A program made the translations under genes and the position numbers. The notes beneath the pieces are model-generated. The model did not search any database and was not told the DNA's origin. It saw only the letters and a list, made by a program, of their open reading frames with translations. From positions 310,001 through 374,000 of the forward strand of contig CALYLX010000115.1 in the NCBI GenBank assembly GCA_944990035.1: 64,000 nt of DNA, written 5' to 3'. This document shows positions 11,622 to 21,677 of the stretch, piece after piece (the first letter of the stretch is position 1; every line of letters starts with the position of its first letter). This stretch comes from Clitopilus passeckerianus. Its lineage: Eukaryota > Basidiomycota > Agaricomycetes > Agaricales > Entolomataceae.

Positions 11622-14600
11622 TTAAACCGCTGTGACACCAGCCACACACCCTAACAACATCGCATCCACTGTGCCACCCGTATGCCTATCCACCCACCCA
11701 TCTAGCTCCTCAAACAACTCCATTGCCATTCCTCCCTGTTCCTTTACCGCCTTCTTCCCTGGCCACATCCCTTTCTCCTGCAAGCCAATGAAGTTGACTT
11801 GGATGCCTCCATCATTGGCGGGTCCAGCACCGGGAGGAAGCTTGATGACAAGGTCGATGCTCCAGGTGTCAATCCCGTAGAACGATGCTTCTTTAACATG
11901 GTGACGAGCGTATTCGTCAGGTGGATTGTCGTCAAGGTTCCACTTCAGGACGTGTGCATCAAATGCAATCACTATAAAGCAAACATCCAATCAGCCTCTT
12001 GTTCCAGTCAAGCAAACCCAAAAAACCTACCAGTCCAAATAAGCCCCGGATGCCCAATCTCCAATGTCAAACTCCTCGTCCCAGCCTCCCAATCCTTCCT
12101 ATCATTCACTGCCCTAATCTCAAACGCACTCTCCCCCTCCACCGCCCACGGCGACACATAATCGGGATCCATAGCAAGCGGCACCTTATACGGCGTCAAA
12201 AACGCCGAAAACGGATACACGGGGTCCCAATCCGAATTATAATCATCCATAACCACCGGCCGTAACGCACTCTCCCTCACCCCTTCATCCCGGGGTGCAA
12301 ATTCCCCCACGACATCTCTCACCAGCTCCTCGAACCCTGGAGCACCGTCCGCGCTCGCGAGATGCAGGTGGTGCTCGTGCGTGGTGACGTTCTCGAGGTG
12401 TAGGACGAACAGCCGCTTCTGGTGCATAGAGTCGAAGGGGGCGCGGCGGGCGTAGATGGCGATGAGTAAGGAGGTGAGGAGGGAGGTGAGGAGGATACCG
12501 CGTTTTAAGGAGGCGGGGCCGAAGCGGTGGAGGAAGGGAGCGGTGAGTTGGAGGGCAAGGGCACCGATGGCGGAGACGATGGTTGCTATTATGTGGTCTG
12601 CTGGGGCGTCTGCACCTATGCGGCCGGTCTGGATGAGGGAAAGAAGGAGAGGTTAGGGCTGGTCTGAATGATTGGATAAAGAAGGTGATGAAAGGTACGA
12701 ACCAGGGGAACGAACACCTCCAACACTGGGCTCAGGAGGAGTACACCACTAAATGTGGGGAACACCTGTCCAATAGCGTACGTCCATAACGAAATCTTCC
12801 TCTTATCGCCCGAGAATAGAGGGTTGAGGAGGAGGGTAACGAAGAGGGGTAGACTGGACATGAAGAATACCGCTGCCGAACCAACATTAAGGAGCTGGAT
12901 GAACAGTGCGAGGAAGGATTGCACAACCAGAAGTCCGGAGAAGACAGTATATTCCGGAACGGGACCAACGAGGAGCTGGGAGATCATCGCGCCTACACAC
13001 GATACGAAGTTAGTATATGTCCCAAGATACCAGAAAGGAACGTACCGAGAATCGCACCACTCCCATAAAGCGGCACAGGTGAATACTCATCCCTAAACCA
13101 ACTCATCGCCTTCCCGAGGCCATGCACCATAATCAACGCAACAACGTTGGCGCCAATCACCGCACCCGCCAACGAACTCAGCATCACCTTCACCCCCTGC
13201 TTCAAGTCTCCCAAGAGCCCATCCTTCGGCGAGGCGTTCACAGAGGCCAGAACCAGCACTGCAGCGAGGAGGATGGAGTACATGATCTTGGCCGTTGTGA
13301 AGGAGTAGATGAAGAAGAAGCCGAGGTAGGAGTAGAAGACTGTTGAGGGACGGGTGTAGGTTGTTAATGTTGGGATTGGGGAACCTGGGGCGGAGAGGTA
13401 TTGTAGGAGGGCGAGGGTATTTTCGCCGAAATTCTGTTAGTAGGAAGGAAAGGAGTGAGTATGAGTGGCAGGAGGAGAGGGAGGGACAGACCTGTGCGAC
13501 TCCAGCTTGAATGTTTTCTACCAGATCCTTCCGCATGTGGTATAGGTAGCTGTTGCCTACGACTGCCATCTACATTGCATGTCAGCTGGTGTAGGAAGTG
13601 GGAAATAGATATGAATGCATACATCGAGTCCAGTAACGTTCAGGTATTGTTCGAATTGCCGGAAGTCGGTACTGCAAATTCACTTGCATCAGCGCCTTCA
13701 AGCCGGTAGAGAAGGGGGGGTAAAGAAGACTGACTCGGATAAGAGAATTCCAGAGCTAAAAACATCATTTGCGAAAATTGTACCAAATGGCCTTGGGACG
13801 TGCGAGTAGGCTTCTATCATCTCATGTGAGGTAGCCTGGAACAGAATTTCACGACCAGTGCTACCAGCAGCTGCATTAACGCGTCAATGTATGCGTCAAC
13901 ATGATTCTATAGAACGGCATACCTTCAAGGTTCATGACTGCCCTCACAGTCGATGCAATGGGATGCTGGGTTGAGAAGAGATGTGACCCATCTTGCAAAG
14001 ATTCTTCCGCATGGTTAAACACTGCAGCTAGGTTAGTCCCTAACGCAGTCCCGGGAAGCAGAATATACGTACGGAAAACAATCGCATATTTAGGCTCCCA
14101 GTCCGGCGTATTCACCAACACCCGCATAGCATCCAACATAATGCCCACTGAAATCGCGTCGTCCGCAGCACCGGGGCTAGGCAACGTGCTATCCAGATGT
14201 GCATTGACCAGAACAGCATGTTCTTTCCCTTCAGGTGTACCATCCGATACTCGAACGACGATGTTGGTCAAGTTGACGTAGGTCTTGTATAACCGTTTGC
14301 CCATCATGTCAAACCTATCGCAAGCCTTCAATTTTCATTCAAACCAAATTTTTTGGAAGGAGGATAAACCCACCGATGACTCCCAGATCCAACCTGATGC
14401 CATACTTCGCACTCCAGCTTCCTGCCCGGCGTCTTCCTTACAACCTCTTCACATTCCTTTTTGGCTTCTTCAGCCTGCTTGAGCATCCATGCATCCGCAA
14501 GTGCATGTTCTTCAGTGCCCACAGTCCGGTATCCAATATCCTCCGACAAAATTTTCGCAACATTAAGAATGCGAGATTCGGATATTTGAGGTAGACCCGT

Positions 14601-14855
14601 CGTTGGGTTCGTTCTGCAAAAACACGACCAATAAGCACAATTGACATCAGTGAAAAAGCAAAGCAGAGCAAGCTTACAGATCAGTAAGCGGCGTCGGCAA
14701 AGCTACAAAGTATCACTGAGCTCTCCGTTCGAACCTCACTCCATGACAGAAATAAGCTCACCATGATGCTGCCTCACAGCAACCAACGCACACAACAGCA
14801 AAACCGGCGAAAGCAACAACAACGAGCGTATAGGCCCTATCTGAGCCTTAGCCAT
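11622..14855 (-). CDS. PFF1: M28 metallopeptidase with membrane domain (vacuolar membrane protease, PFF1-like)
   Basis: A minus-strand multi-exon gene encoding a protein of nearly 900 residues, ATG at 14855 (MAKAQIGPIRS) followed by one membrane segment. The M28 catalytic domain shows VLVNAHLDSTLPSPG (zinc-ligand His), GAADDAISVGIM (bridging Asp), FNHAEESLQDGSHLF (general base and ligand Glu), VMNLEAAGSTG, and LYHMRKD (last His). Several hydrophobic membrane segments follow, for example SILLAAVLVLASV and LSSLAGAVIGANVVALIM. A soluble C-terminal domain ends at 11622. This architecture (lumenal peptidase, nine or so membrane helices, C-terminal lumenal domain) is that of yeast Pff1/YBR074W and animal ERMP1. 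The yeast protein sits in the vacuole membrane. Exons join cleanly, so the gene looks intact. The natural substrate is not known. Confidence 0.88.
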
Positions 14856-15275
14856 CTTCACCTTCCTCGTCTTTGGAACTGGAAGATGGAAGTTGGGAGG
14901 GAAGAGTATGAGAGAACATTATACCCGTACCAAGGCAATAACTTTCATTGAGTTTGATGGTGAACGGGTTACCCGCTGCTGCCCTTTCCTTTTCCGGAAC
15001 CCGACCCGAAGGCCGATGGTGGAGGTGCGGTCAGCTGGTATTACTCTAATCGGCGACCGGTGGACTACTGTCGTAGAGATAATCTCTTCAGCAGGAAGAT
15101 GTGGAGGATAGTGCCTCGCGTGACGCGACGAAAGGAATTGACATGAGCTGAAGTGCTGCAAGTTGTGGCATGGAGCACTGGCAGGTTTAACGGACCTTGC
15201 GCGCCTCATCACAGGAGACTCACAAAACCAGCCGGAAAACCAAACCGACAATTCAATTTCCCTAAAAAGTCGAAA
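14856..15275. other. intergenic spacer
   Basis: About 420 bases between the start of the M28 protease gene and the stop of the NOP8-like gene, both on the minus strand. It should hold the protease promoter. No gene is supported. Confidence 0.5.
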
Positions 15276-17376
15276 CTACATCAACTCCCCATCCCCCGCG
15301 TCCCCACCCCGCCTCCTCCTCGAAAACTTACTCGCCTCCTTATGCCTCCTTTTCCACTCTCTCGTCAACTCAACCTTCCTCTCCTCCCACCTCTGCCTAA
15401 TCTCTTCCTCCGTTCCAGTTCTATAAAACATCCTCTCCTTCTCCCCAGCAGTCTCCATGCTGGCTCCGGGAGCGCCACGCCAACCCCACCCGAGCTCAAT
15501 GAAATGCTCCAGGATGTCTTTCGGCCTGGCTTTCGTTATAGGTTGGTCCGATGAGGAAGACCGGTGTGGGAAGAAGAGAGGTTTCTTTGGGTCGAGGTGG
15601 AGGGTTTGGGAGGTAGATTTTTGTACCCTTGTCGGTACCGGTGCTGCTGCCGTTGGTAGAGATGTGTAGACCTCATTAAAAGTAGAAGCCACAGGATCTT
15701 CGTTCGTAGTTGAAGTAGACTCTCCAATTGCGAAAGGCACTTCGTCATCCAGCTCTAGATCGAGGTCTAGGTGTCCGATGAGGGAAAATTCAGCTGGAAC
15801 GTAAAACAGTGTTAGATGGTCTTAAGGCAAGAGACGGGAAAAGCGAAACGAACCTTCTTCTTCACGAGGAGCGAACAGATCCTTCAGATTCGTCTTTTGC
15901 TTCGTTGAAGCCTGAGGAGCAGGGGCAGCTTGCTGGCTAGAGACAGCATTCTCCTTTACGGTCTCAGGCTCCTCCATGTCAACATCTTCCTCTTCTTCGC
16001 TCTCTTCTCCCTCCTCCTCTCGCATCACCACCGTCTCAACTCTTTCTTCCCTCCCCTTGCCATCCTTCTTCTTCTTGGCCCTCCCATCCAAAGGAACAAT
16101 CTCGATCTCATCATCCTCCCCATCTCCAGTCCTTTCCCTCAAAACATCCTTCTGACTCCTTTTCAAAGCCTCCTCATCAATATCCGACCCGACGCTCTCT
16201 CGACCTGCCCAATCGTCTCCGTCGTCGTTCAAGTCATTGGTGTTGATCTTGCCGAAGAGTGAGGCGAGGAGGTTGAGAGAGCGGGATTTTTCGGCGGTTA
16301 TGTCGGTTTCGTCGTCTTCTACGGCGGTTGTGTGTTGGGCTGGTGATGCCGCATGTACTGTTGCTGATGAGAATGCGGGTGGAGGTGATTGTGACCGAGC
16401 TGCGGGTGTAACAGTAGGAAGAGGCGTTTGTTCAACATCCTGGATCTCTTCCTCACTCTCATCGTCAAGCACCTCCTCTTCCTCCCCCTCTTCATCTTCC
16501 GAGCGTTCCGCCTCGCTACTCATATCAACATCCTGCACCTCACCAACCTCCTCCTCCCTACCCCGCAAACCCACCCCTCCATCCGCAACAACCGCATCCA
16601 AAAAAGCACCCTTCAAATGCGTACTCCCCCACTTCGTAACATCAATCGTCCTCCTCCTCGCCCGCGTATCAGGCTCCTTCACCCTCTTCCTCTTCTTCCC
16701 CACTGACTTCCCCTTCCGCGCCGCCTCCTCCTCCTTCCTCCTCACCTCCACCTCCTCCTTCGTCGGTGGCAGCGGATGCGCAGGGCGCATTTTCACCGGG
16801 TGCAGAACTCGGCCTAGGGGTGTGACTTTCCACCCCGGACGGGTGGGGGCGGTAGTGGGTGTGATGAGGGACATGTCCTCTGAGTGGATCTTGCCAAAGC
16901 GTTTTGGTTTTTTCTGTTTCGGGGGTGAGGTTGAGGAACGTTCTTTCTCGAGGCTGAAAGAGTATGGGTAAGATTTGGAAGAGGATGAAGAGGATGAAGA
17001 GGAGATGTGGAGGGGGACTAACCGTTCTCTCCAATCGGGTTTAGCTTCACCAATACGTAGTTTTGCGCCTTTCCAGGTGGTTCCACTGAGGAGATTCATA
17101 CCTGTATCCTGACTTGCATCAGCTTCCCTCCTCCCTTTCCCAATTAAATGTAGGACACTCACATCGCGCCAGCTTTCCCTGCGTAGTCTCAAGTGTCACA
17201 TATCCGAATTTCTTGACTTGGCCCACCGCATCTTTTTCACCAAATTTGTCCAGGGCAGTCACAGTCCCGAAAGTAGAGAGACGTTTTGATAGATCGTCTA
17301 TAGTGATATTGGGAGTGAGGCCTGAGACGTGTAGCCGTTTGGTTATTGGCGTGTCTGCTGCTTTTGGTGTCGACAT
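15276..17376 (-). CDS. RRM protein, NOP8/NOL8-like ribosome-biogenesis factor
   Basis: Four exons, about 630 residues. Exon 1 (ATG at 17376) encodes an RRM: RLHVSGLTPNITIDDLSKRL, VTALDKFG and KKFGYVTLETTQGKL. The next exon finishes it with GTTWKGAKLRIGEAKPDW, a phrase characteristic of the NOL8/Nop8 group. A long middle exon has a basic stretch (KQKKPKRFGKIHSEDMSL) and then many acidic runs of Glu/Asp mixed with Ser. A 60-base intron (15794-15853) leads to a C-terminal exon with ILEHFIELGWGWRG and a basic end. Nop8 and NOL8 work in the nucleolus in assembly of the 60S ribosomal subunit. The acidic middle and basic tail fit a nucleolar protein. The assignment rests on the RRM continuation and overall layout; another RRM protein is possible. 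Confidence 0.68.
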
Positions 17377-17752
17377 TTCTGGCCAATGAAGTCAAAGGTT
17401 TGATCTTCAAACTTTTTGTTTGCAAGCAGGGCGAAGAGCAATTCAAGAGGTATTCTTTTAGGTCAAGATATGTTTCTCCTCGAAAAGAGATTGCGGCCTA
17501 GCAGAGGGCCATACAGCCTGAAGTTCTTAAGATCCAGCTGGCTAAGATCGTGATACGGTTCGGTAGTTCTTGCCTGACGAAAATGGCACAAATGATCATG
17601 TGACTTGCAATATTGGTTCGGGCCGGTCAACCGTGGCTCAAGCGAGTTCATCTCGACTCTCGAGCTCGAGCGACGACTGTTTGTTGACTCTTATGGCAAT
17701 ACTGACAAGCACTTCATATATTCTAGCCTGTTTGACTAAAAAAGCACGGCGC
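17377..17752. other. spacer reaching the left edge of the duplication
   Basis: From the start of the NOP8-like gene to the stop of the 146-codon gene. The first similarity to the second duplication copy appears at about 17685. No gene is seen. Confidence 0.45.
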
Positions 17753-18193
17753 TTATCTATCGGAACGGTTTGCTACATGCTCATGGCAAATGATGCCGTC
17801 CTTCAGAGCTGCCTTCGTACTTTCAACAGCATCCTCGACCAAAACTCCCTTCTCAACGGTAAGCAATACTCCATGAAGCTTGGTTTCTCCGTATTCTGTG
17901 ACGTGATATGGCCCATGGAGGCCGGTGGGGTACACCCATAAAGCAACACCGGTCGTTGTTCTCCCTGAACTTTCCACCTTTCCTCGAAATCTGATTGCTC
18001 TTCTAAGGCTTTCCCAGTCCTCGATGTTAGATAGTTCATCCAGATCCATGGTGGTATAAAGAGCTGCTAGTAAGCCAATTGCATCGGTTCCAGTCGATCC
18101 TGCATTTTCGAGTGGCCATTTCCAAAAGTTCGCATCTGCAGGATCCAAGGCAGTATCAGACATCTGAGGAAGGGTAACGTTCATGTTCGTCAC
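17753..18193 (-). CDS. protein of unknown function, partner of F-box gene in duplication
   Basis: A 146-codon frame with no recognised domain. It contains DIGLL-type hydrophobic stretches, LSNIEDWESLRRAIRFRGKV, WVYPTGLHGPYHVTEYGE and a C-terminal helix-like part (VEKGVLVEDAVESTKAALKD). There is no signal peptide or membrane segment. The start could be ATG at 18193 or a second in-frame ATG (MSDTALDP) shortly after. It lies about 200 bases after the stop of the F-box gene on the same strand, and both were duplicated together. The second copy (21.0-21.45 kb) is broken, which suggests this copy is the functional one. Similarity between the copies concentrates in the coding part, supporting a real gene. 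It may be a downstream exon of a larger transcript, which cannot be excluded. Confidence 0.55.
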   Translation of the reverse strand: MTNMNVTLPQMSDTALDPADANFWKWPLENAGSTGTDAIGLLAALYTTMDLDELSNIEDWESLRRAIRFRGKVESSGRTTTGVALWVYPTGLHGPYHVTEYGETKLHGVLLTVEKGVLVEDAVESTKAALKDGIICHEHVANRSDR

Positions 18194-18395
18194 ATAGAAA
18201 GCGTCGACAAGGCAAGAACCTACGACAGAATGTTCGCTGCGATGGTGGTAGTGGAGGTCATGAAAGATGAAGATCTAAATATTGGAAGTCCATAAATACG
18301 CTCAAACAAACGTCATTGTGGCAAGGAGATTCAACATCAATTTGCGCGATACAGTACAGGGTATATCAAAGACGGAACTAGGGTGAAGACCGGCT

Positions 18396-19946
18396 CTACA
18401 GTTCAAAAGCCAAGTCAACGAGCTCTCCAAGAGCCGTTTCAAATGAAGCAAGTCGGATATTCGGGCCTCTCATTATCAAGTGCGTGATTGGATGCCCCTC
18501 CTGTTTTCTCTCCCGAAGGCACTCTCGGATGACCGAGATACACTCGACCTCGTCATAGCCTTGCGCATGAATGTACGGGGGTGGGTCTACTGCCAAATGT
18601 TTCAAAGCGGGCAATGAAATAGGTAGATTACTGGTGAGGAGGGGTAAAGCCGCAATGTAAGCGTTTTGGGAGAGGGTGAGCTTATCGAGTCCTTCCAGCG
18701 ACGAAAATAGGGCAATCAAAAATGCTTTGAAAACAGTCAGGCTATTTGTTTCTTCAACGTCTAAGCTGTTGTAGGCGAGCCTGAGCTCAGTGGTTGTAAG
18801 GAGGGTCGGTTCGAGTAGCTTGAGAAGAGTGTGGAGTAATGGTACAGCTTCGCTGTAGACCGCTTCTCGAATACCGAGTTCAAGGTGCAATTCTGGATCG
18901 TGCAATGTCTGTTTAGACAGTCCGTTGAAAGATTCCTTCGCGTCGAGACAGGCGATGGAGTCTTTGTTGCGTACATTGCTAATTACGATCTTTCCACGCC
19001 CGCCATAACTTTCGTTGACGTACTCGAGGCCAAAATATCGATTAGGCGTGTCTACCGACCACGACCTAACGCGGTTCTTGATGAGCGTTGTCAACTTATG
19101 TTGACTTTCTTCGTAGAGTGGTCCCATGTCAGAGCGGATCTGGATGCCACAGGTGGGGGGAAGCGAAAGCGCATGGATGAACTTCATGCAGGTCGAGAAC
19201 TTGCTTTCCCGAAGAATGACCATTTCTAGATTTCGTCCGGCATTTGCGAACTCTATAGGGCCATCCGATGAGTCTTCAGCGGAGACCGCATGTGTAAGAG
19301 AAAGCCACTTGAGGTTGGGCATCCCATTGACGAGTATCTTCACCCAATCGTTGACGGCAAGTTCCGAGTCCAACGAGCCGACCGTAAGTTCTACCAGGGA
19401 TGGGATATGGAGGGATTTAATGTCTAGGTAGGTAGAGCGGAGGTCGAGCGTTCGAAGTCGCGGCGCATTGCCACAGAGTATGGGCGGGTTTTCGGTGAGG
19501 TGCTTGGGTAGCTGCAGGATTTCTAGATTCGGTGCCTGGGCTTCAAATATGTGCTGAGCGGCAACCATCCAGCAATCTGGCCATCCTGTCTCCAGTTTGA
19601 AGGTTCGAAGCCTGGAAATATGCCCAAACACGACCTTGAGGGTCTCTGAACTTCGTGCGGAGTTGTCCAGAACCTGTGCCTCTTTCCAGGTCCCAAAGTC
19701 TACTGGATGTGGCTTCGATCGCTCTAAAAGGAGGGATACCCAAAGGGGCGAGCTATGGTTGTAGTCGATGATTAAGGCCCATATTTTGCCATAGTCCACT
19801 GCTGCTTTTCGCCACCGTCTGCAGACTTGGCTGACGGCTTTTGCGTTTCCCACTCGTTCTTGGATGGTTTGAGAAGCGTCGAGAACGTCCTCGTAGAAGA
19901 TGTCTTGCAGGAGTTCTGCGGAAAGGTTCTCAATGGGTTGCAACAT
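18396..19946 (-). CDS. F-box protein, duplication copy A
   Basis: An intronless frame of 516 codons beginning with ATG at 19946. The F-box lies at residues of about 5-50: ENLSAELLQDIFYEDVLD, then AVSQVCRRWRKAAVDYGKIW, where the VCRRWR core is the typical fungal F-box ending. The rest is a leucine-rich-like region with repeats such as APNLEILQLPKHL, APRLRTLDLRSTYLD, IPSLVELTVGSL and MPNLKWLSLTHAV. It is presumed to be an SCF ubiquitin-ligase receptor; the substrate is unknown. A sister gene (21678-23266) has the same sequence layout but is frameshifted, so this copy is probably the working one. A TATA-like box lies about 32 bases upstream. Confidence 0.82.
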   Translation of the reverse strand: MLQPIENLSAELLQDIFYEDVLDASQTIQERVGNAKAVSQVCRRWRKAAVDYGKIWALIIDYNHSSPLWVSLLLERSKPHPVDFGTWKEAQVLDNSARSSETLKVVFGHISRLRTFKLETGWPDCWMVAAQHIFEAQAPNLEILQLPKHLTENPPILCGNAPRLRTLDLRSTYLDIKSLHIPSLVELTVGSLDSELAVNDWVKILVNGMPNLKWLSLTHAVSAEDSSDGPIEFANAGRNLEMVILRESKFSTCMKFIHALSLPPTCGIQIRSDMGPLYEESQHKLTTLIKNRVRSWSVDTPNRYFGLEYVNESYGGRGKIVISNVRNKDSIACLDAKESFNGLSKQTLHDPELHLELGIREAVYSEAVPLLHTLLKLLEPTLLTTTELRLAYNSLDVEETNSLTVFKAFLIALFSSLEGLDKLTLSQNAYIAALPLLTSNLPISLPALKHLAVDPPPYIHAQGYDEVECISVIRECLRERKQEGHPITHLIMRGPNIRLASFETALGELVDLAFEL

Positions 19947-19977
19947 GATACAAAAGACAAAGTGGATGCTGCAAGCT

Positions 19978-19984
19978 TATATAC
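19978..19984 (-). promoter_or_regulatory. TATA-like box of F-box gene copy A
   Basis: On the minus strand the sequence reads TATATAA about 32-38 bases before the ATG at 19946. The equivalent place in duplication copy B has diverged (GCTGCATGGCC) and carries no TATA-like sequence. Confidence 0.35.
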
Positions 19985-20439
19985 GAATCCCCTTGTCCGA
20001 GACGCGGCCAGAATGGCATGGCCCTTATGGCCCTTGGCTTTGTCATTGTTCAAGTACGTTGATGCAGATGGCTGGGTCCGAGAATCAAATGCGGATATGC
20101 CCATGATCGCAATTACGGCCCGTTAACGCCGGTCCCCAAGCAACTCCCAGATCAAGCTGCTTATCCTCTCGTCGCTCTCATCCACCACGTTCAGAACAAG
20201 GGGACCAAACACCTGGTTCTCTGATCGGATCCTGTACACTTTTATCGACAAACTAATGAGACGAACGGTCGTAGAGCATCAGAACTTATGACATGCGGAA
20301 GTTAATTCTATGAAAATCTTCCAATTCGGTCTTAGTCCCGGTTCGTATATCAAAACGTGCCCCGGCTTACAGGATGAATAGAAGGGCAGAAAGATAACAT
20401 ACAGACCATTCTTCTCGCACTCTTGCTTAACATCTCTGT

Positions 20440-20610
20440 ATGGACTTCCCTCGGGCCTTCATTACTTCTGCGACAACAACTATTCTCTTTGCCTTCGTCG
20501 GCTATCTGATCCCAATGGTAGAATTGTTTCTACAAAATTGCTGGGCATACATATCTTCTCGAATCTGGCGCTGTATTTTTTGGCTGCGGAGATCTCTTCT
20601 TTTACCTTGA
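20440..20610 (+). CDS. small membrane-type ORF conserved in both duplication copies
   Basis: A 56-codon frame, MDFPRAFITSATTT followed by a hydrophobic stretch ILFAFVGYLIPMVELFL and a basic end (RIWRC, LRRSLLLP). The matching frame in copy B (23713-23913) keeps the same start and hydrophobic segment but runs 10 codons longer after a change at the stop. One membrane helix is predicted by eye. The conserved start and frame suggest coding, but the copies are young and similar, so conservation is weak evidence. It may equally be noncoding sequence upstream of the F-box gene. Confidence 0.3.
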   Translation: MDFPRAFITSATTTILFAFVGYLIPMVELFLQNCWAYISSRIWRCIFWLRRSLLLP

Positions 20611-20906
20611 TTCCTGCCAGTGTACAGTCGACTTCCACCTTAATGGTAGGGTAGCAACTGATAGCGCTACCGCACGCAGCGTCTTGGGCATCCAGTGAGC
20701 GTGCAAAGGTCGCAATGCACCTTTGTCTGTGCGGTGGATAGGTGTGACACTGCCGTCTGACCAAATCGCAAGTCCCCAGAGGTGCGACGGATTAGAGATC
20801 CAACGCATATTCACACAAGTTGATCCCTCATACGGCGTATAGCTGCGAAGGACCGGAATCCCTGGGTGTACGCTCATAACCAGAGTCTCTCGAGCCGAGC
20901 GGTTCT

Positions 20907-20940
20907 CAACCCTCCCAAGAACCCACTGGCACAAACCCTA
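20907..20940 (+). pseudogene. relic of the DUF6535 gene first exon at the duplication junction
   Basis: These 34 bases match 24965-24998, codons of about 4-15 of the intact DUF6535 gene, with one mismatch (CTCAACCCTCCC against CTCAACCCGCCC). The relic lacks the ATG and stops where copy B starts. It marks the right-hand breakpoint of the duplicated unit inside the first exon of a DUF6535 gene. Confidence 0.75.
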
Positions 20941-21029
20941 AGATTGCTGTTTCTTATTGCAATACTAACGAGAGCTCTACATTCACGAACTTTCTGGTTC
21001 GAAGTTTGTCGGTGCTTAACTATGAGAAG

Positions 21030-21454
21030 CTTTTACCACATGCTCATGGCAAATGACGCCGTCCTTCAGAGCAGCCTTCGCTCTGTCAACCGCATCTTCC
21101 ACCAGAACACCCTTCTCAACAGTCATAAGTACCCCATGCAGCTTGGTTTCTCCGTCTTCAGTGACGTGGTATGGTATGGTCTATGGAGGCCTGTAGGGTA
21201 CACCCATTCTGCAGCCCCAGTCGTCGTTTTCCCTGAACTGTCCACCTTCCCTCGGAAACTGATTGCTCTTCTAAGGCTTTCCCAGTCCTCGATGTTCGAC
21301 AGATCATCAAGATCCATGGTGACATAAAAGCCGCTAGTAGACCAATCGCATCGGTTGCGGTTGATTGCGCATTCTCGAGCGGCAATCTCCAAAACTTCGC
21401 ATCTGCAGGATCCTAGGGGGATTCAGACATCTGAGTGAGGTAACATTCAAGTTC
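21030..21454 (-). pseudogene. broken copy of the 146-codon protein gene
   Basis: Aligned to 17753-18193, this copy shows four lesions. The upstream ATG is changed. A TAG (bases 21413-21415 on the plus strand) replaces the codon before DPADA. One base is missing in the stretch before MDLDDLSNIEDW (ATAAAAGCCG against ATAAAGAGCTG). About five extra bases (a repeated TATGG near 21170) shift the frame again after PYH. Segments such as LSNIEDWESLRRAI and WVYPTGLHRPYH are still readable in different frames. Confidence 0.75.
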
Positions 21455-21677
21455 GTCAAATGAAAAGTGACTCAAGCGTTGAAAAGGCAAGAACCTACGA
21501 CAGAATCTTCGTTGGGACGGGGGTGGTGAGGGTCGTGAAGGATGAAGATCTAGGTATTTGATGTCCATAAATCCGCTCAAACAAACTTTGACGTGGCCTG
21601 GATAATAATATTTCTGTACGACACACAATACTGGGTATATCAAATGTGGAACTAGGTTCAATACCAGGATCATGGCT

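Larger units (their letters stand above)
17685..20940. repeat. tandem segmental duplication, copy A
   Basis: This 3.25-kb segment is repeated in the same orientation immediately downstream (20941-24998). Anchors in the same order are: CTCATGGCAAATGA at 17781 and 21041; CTTTCCCAGTCCTCGATGTT at 18008 and 21276; the two F-box genes; ACTTCCCTCGGGCCTTCATT at 20444 and 23717; and CCCAAGAACCCACTGGCACA at about 20915 and 24971. Copies differ by scattered substitutions and small indels. Copy A keeps open reading frames for its two genes. Confidence 0.9.

Noticed and set aside
16237..16971. Plus-strand frame of 244 codons rich in Ser
   Set aside because: It is antisense to the acidic Glu/Asp-rich middle exon of the NOP8-like gene; such runs create long Ser-rich shadow frames.
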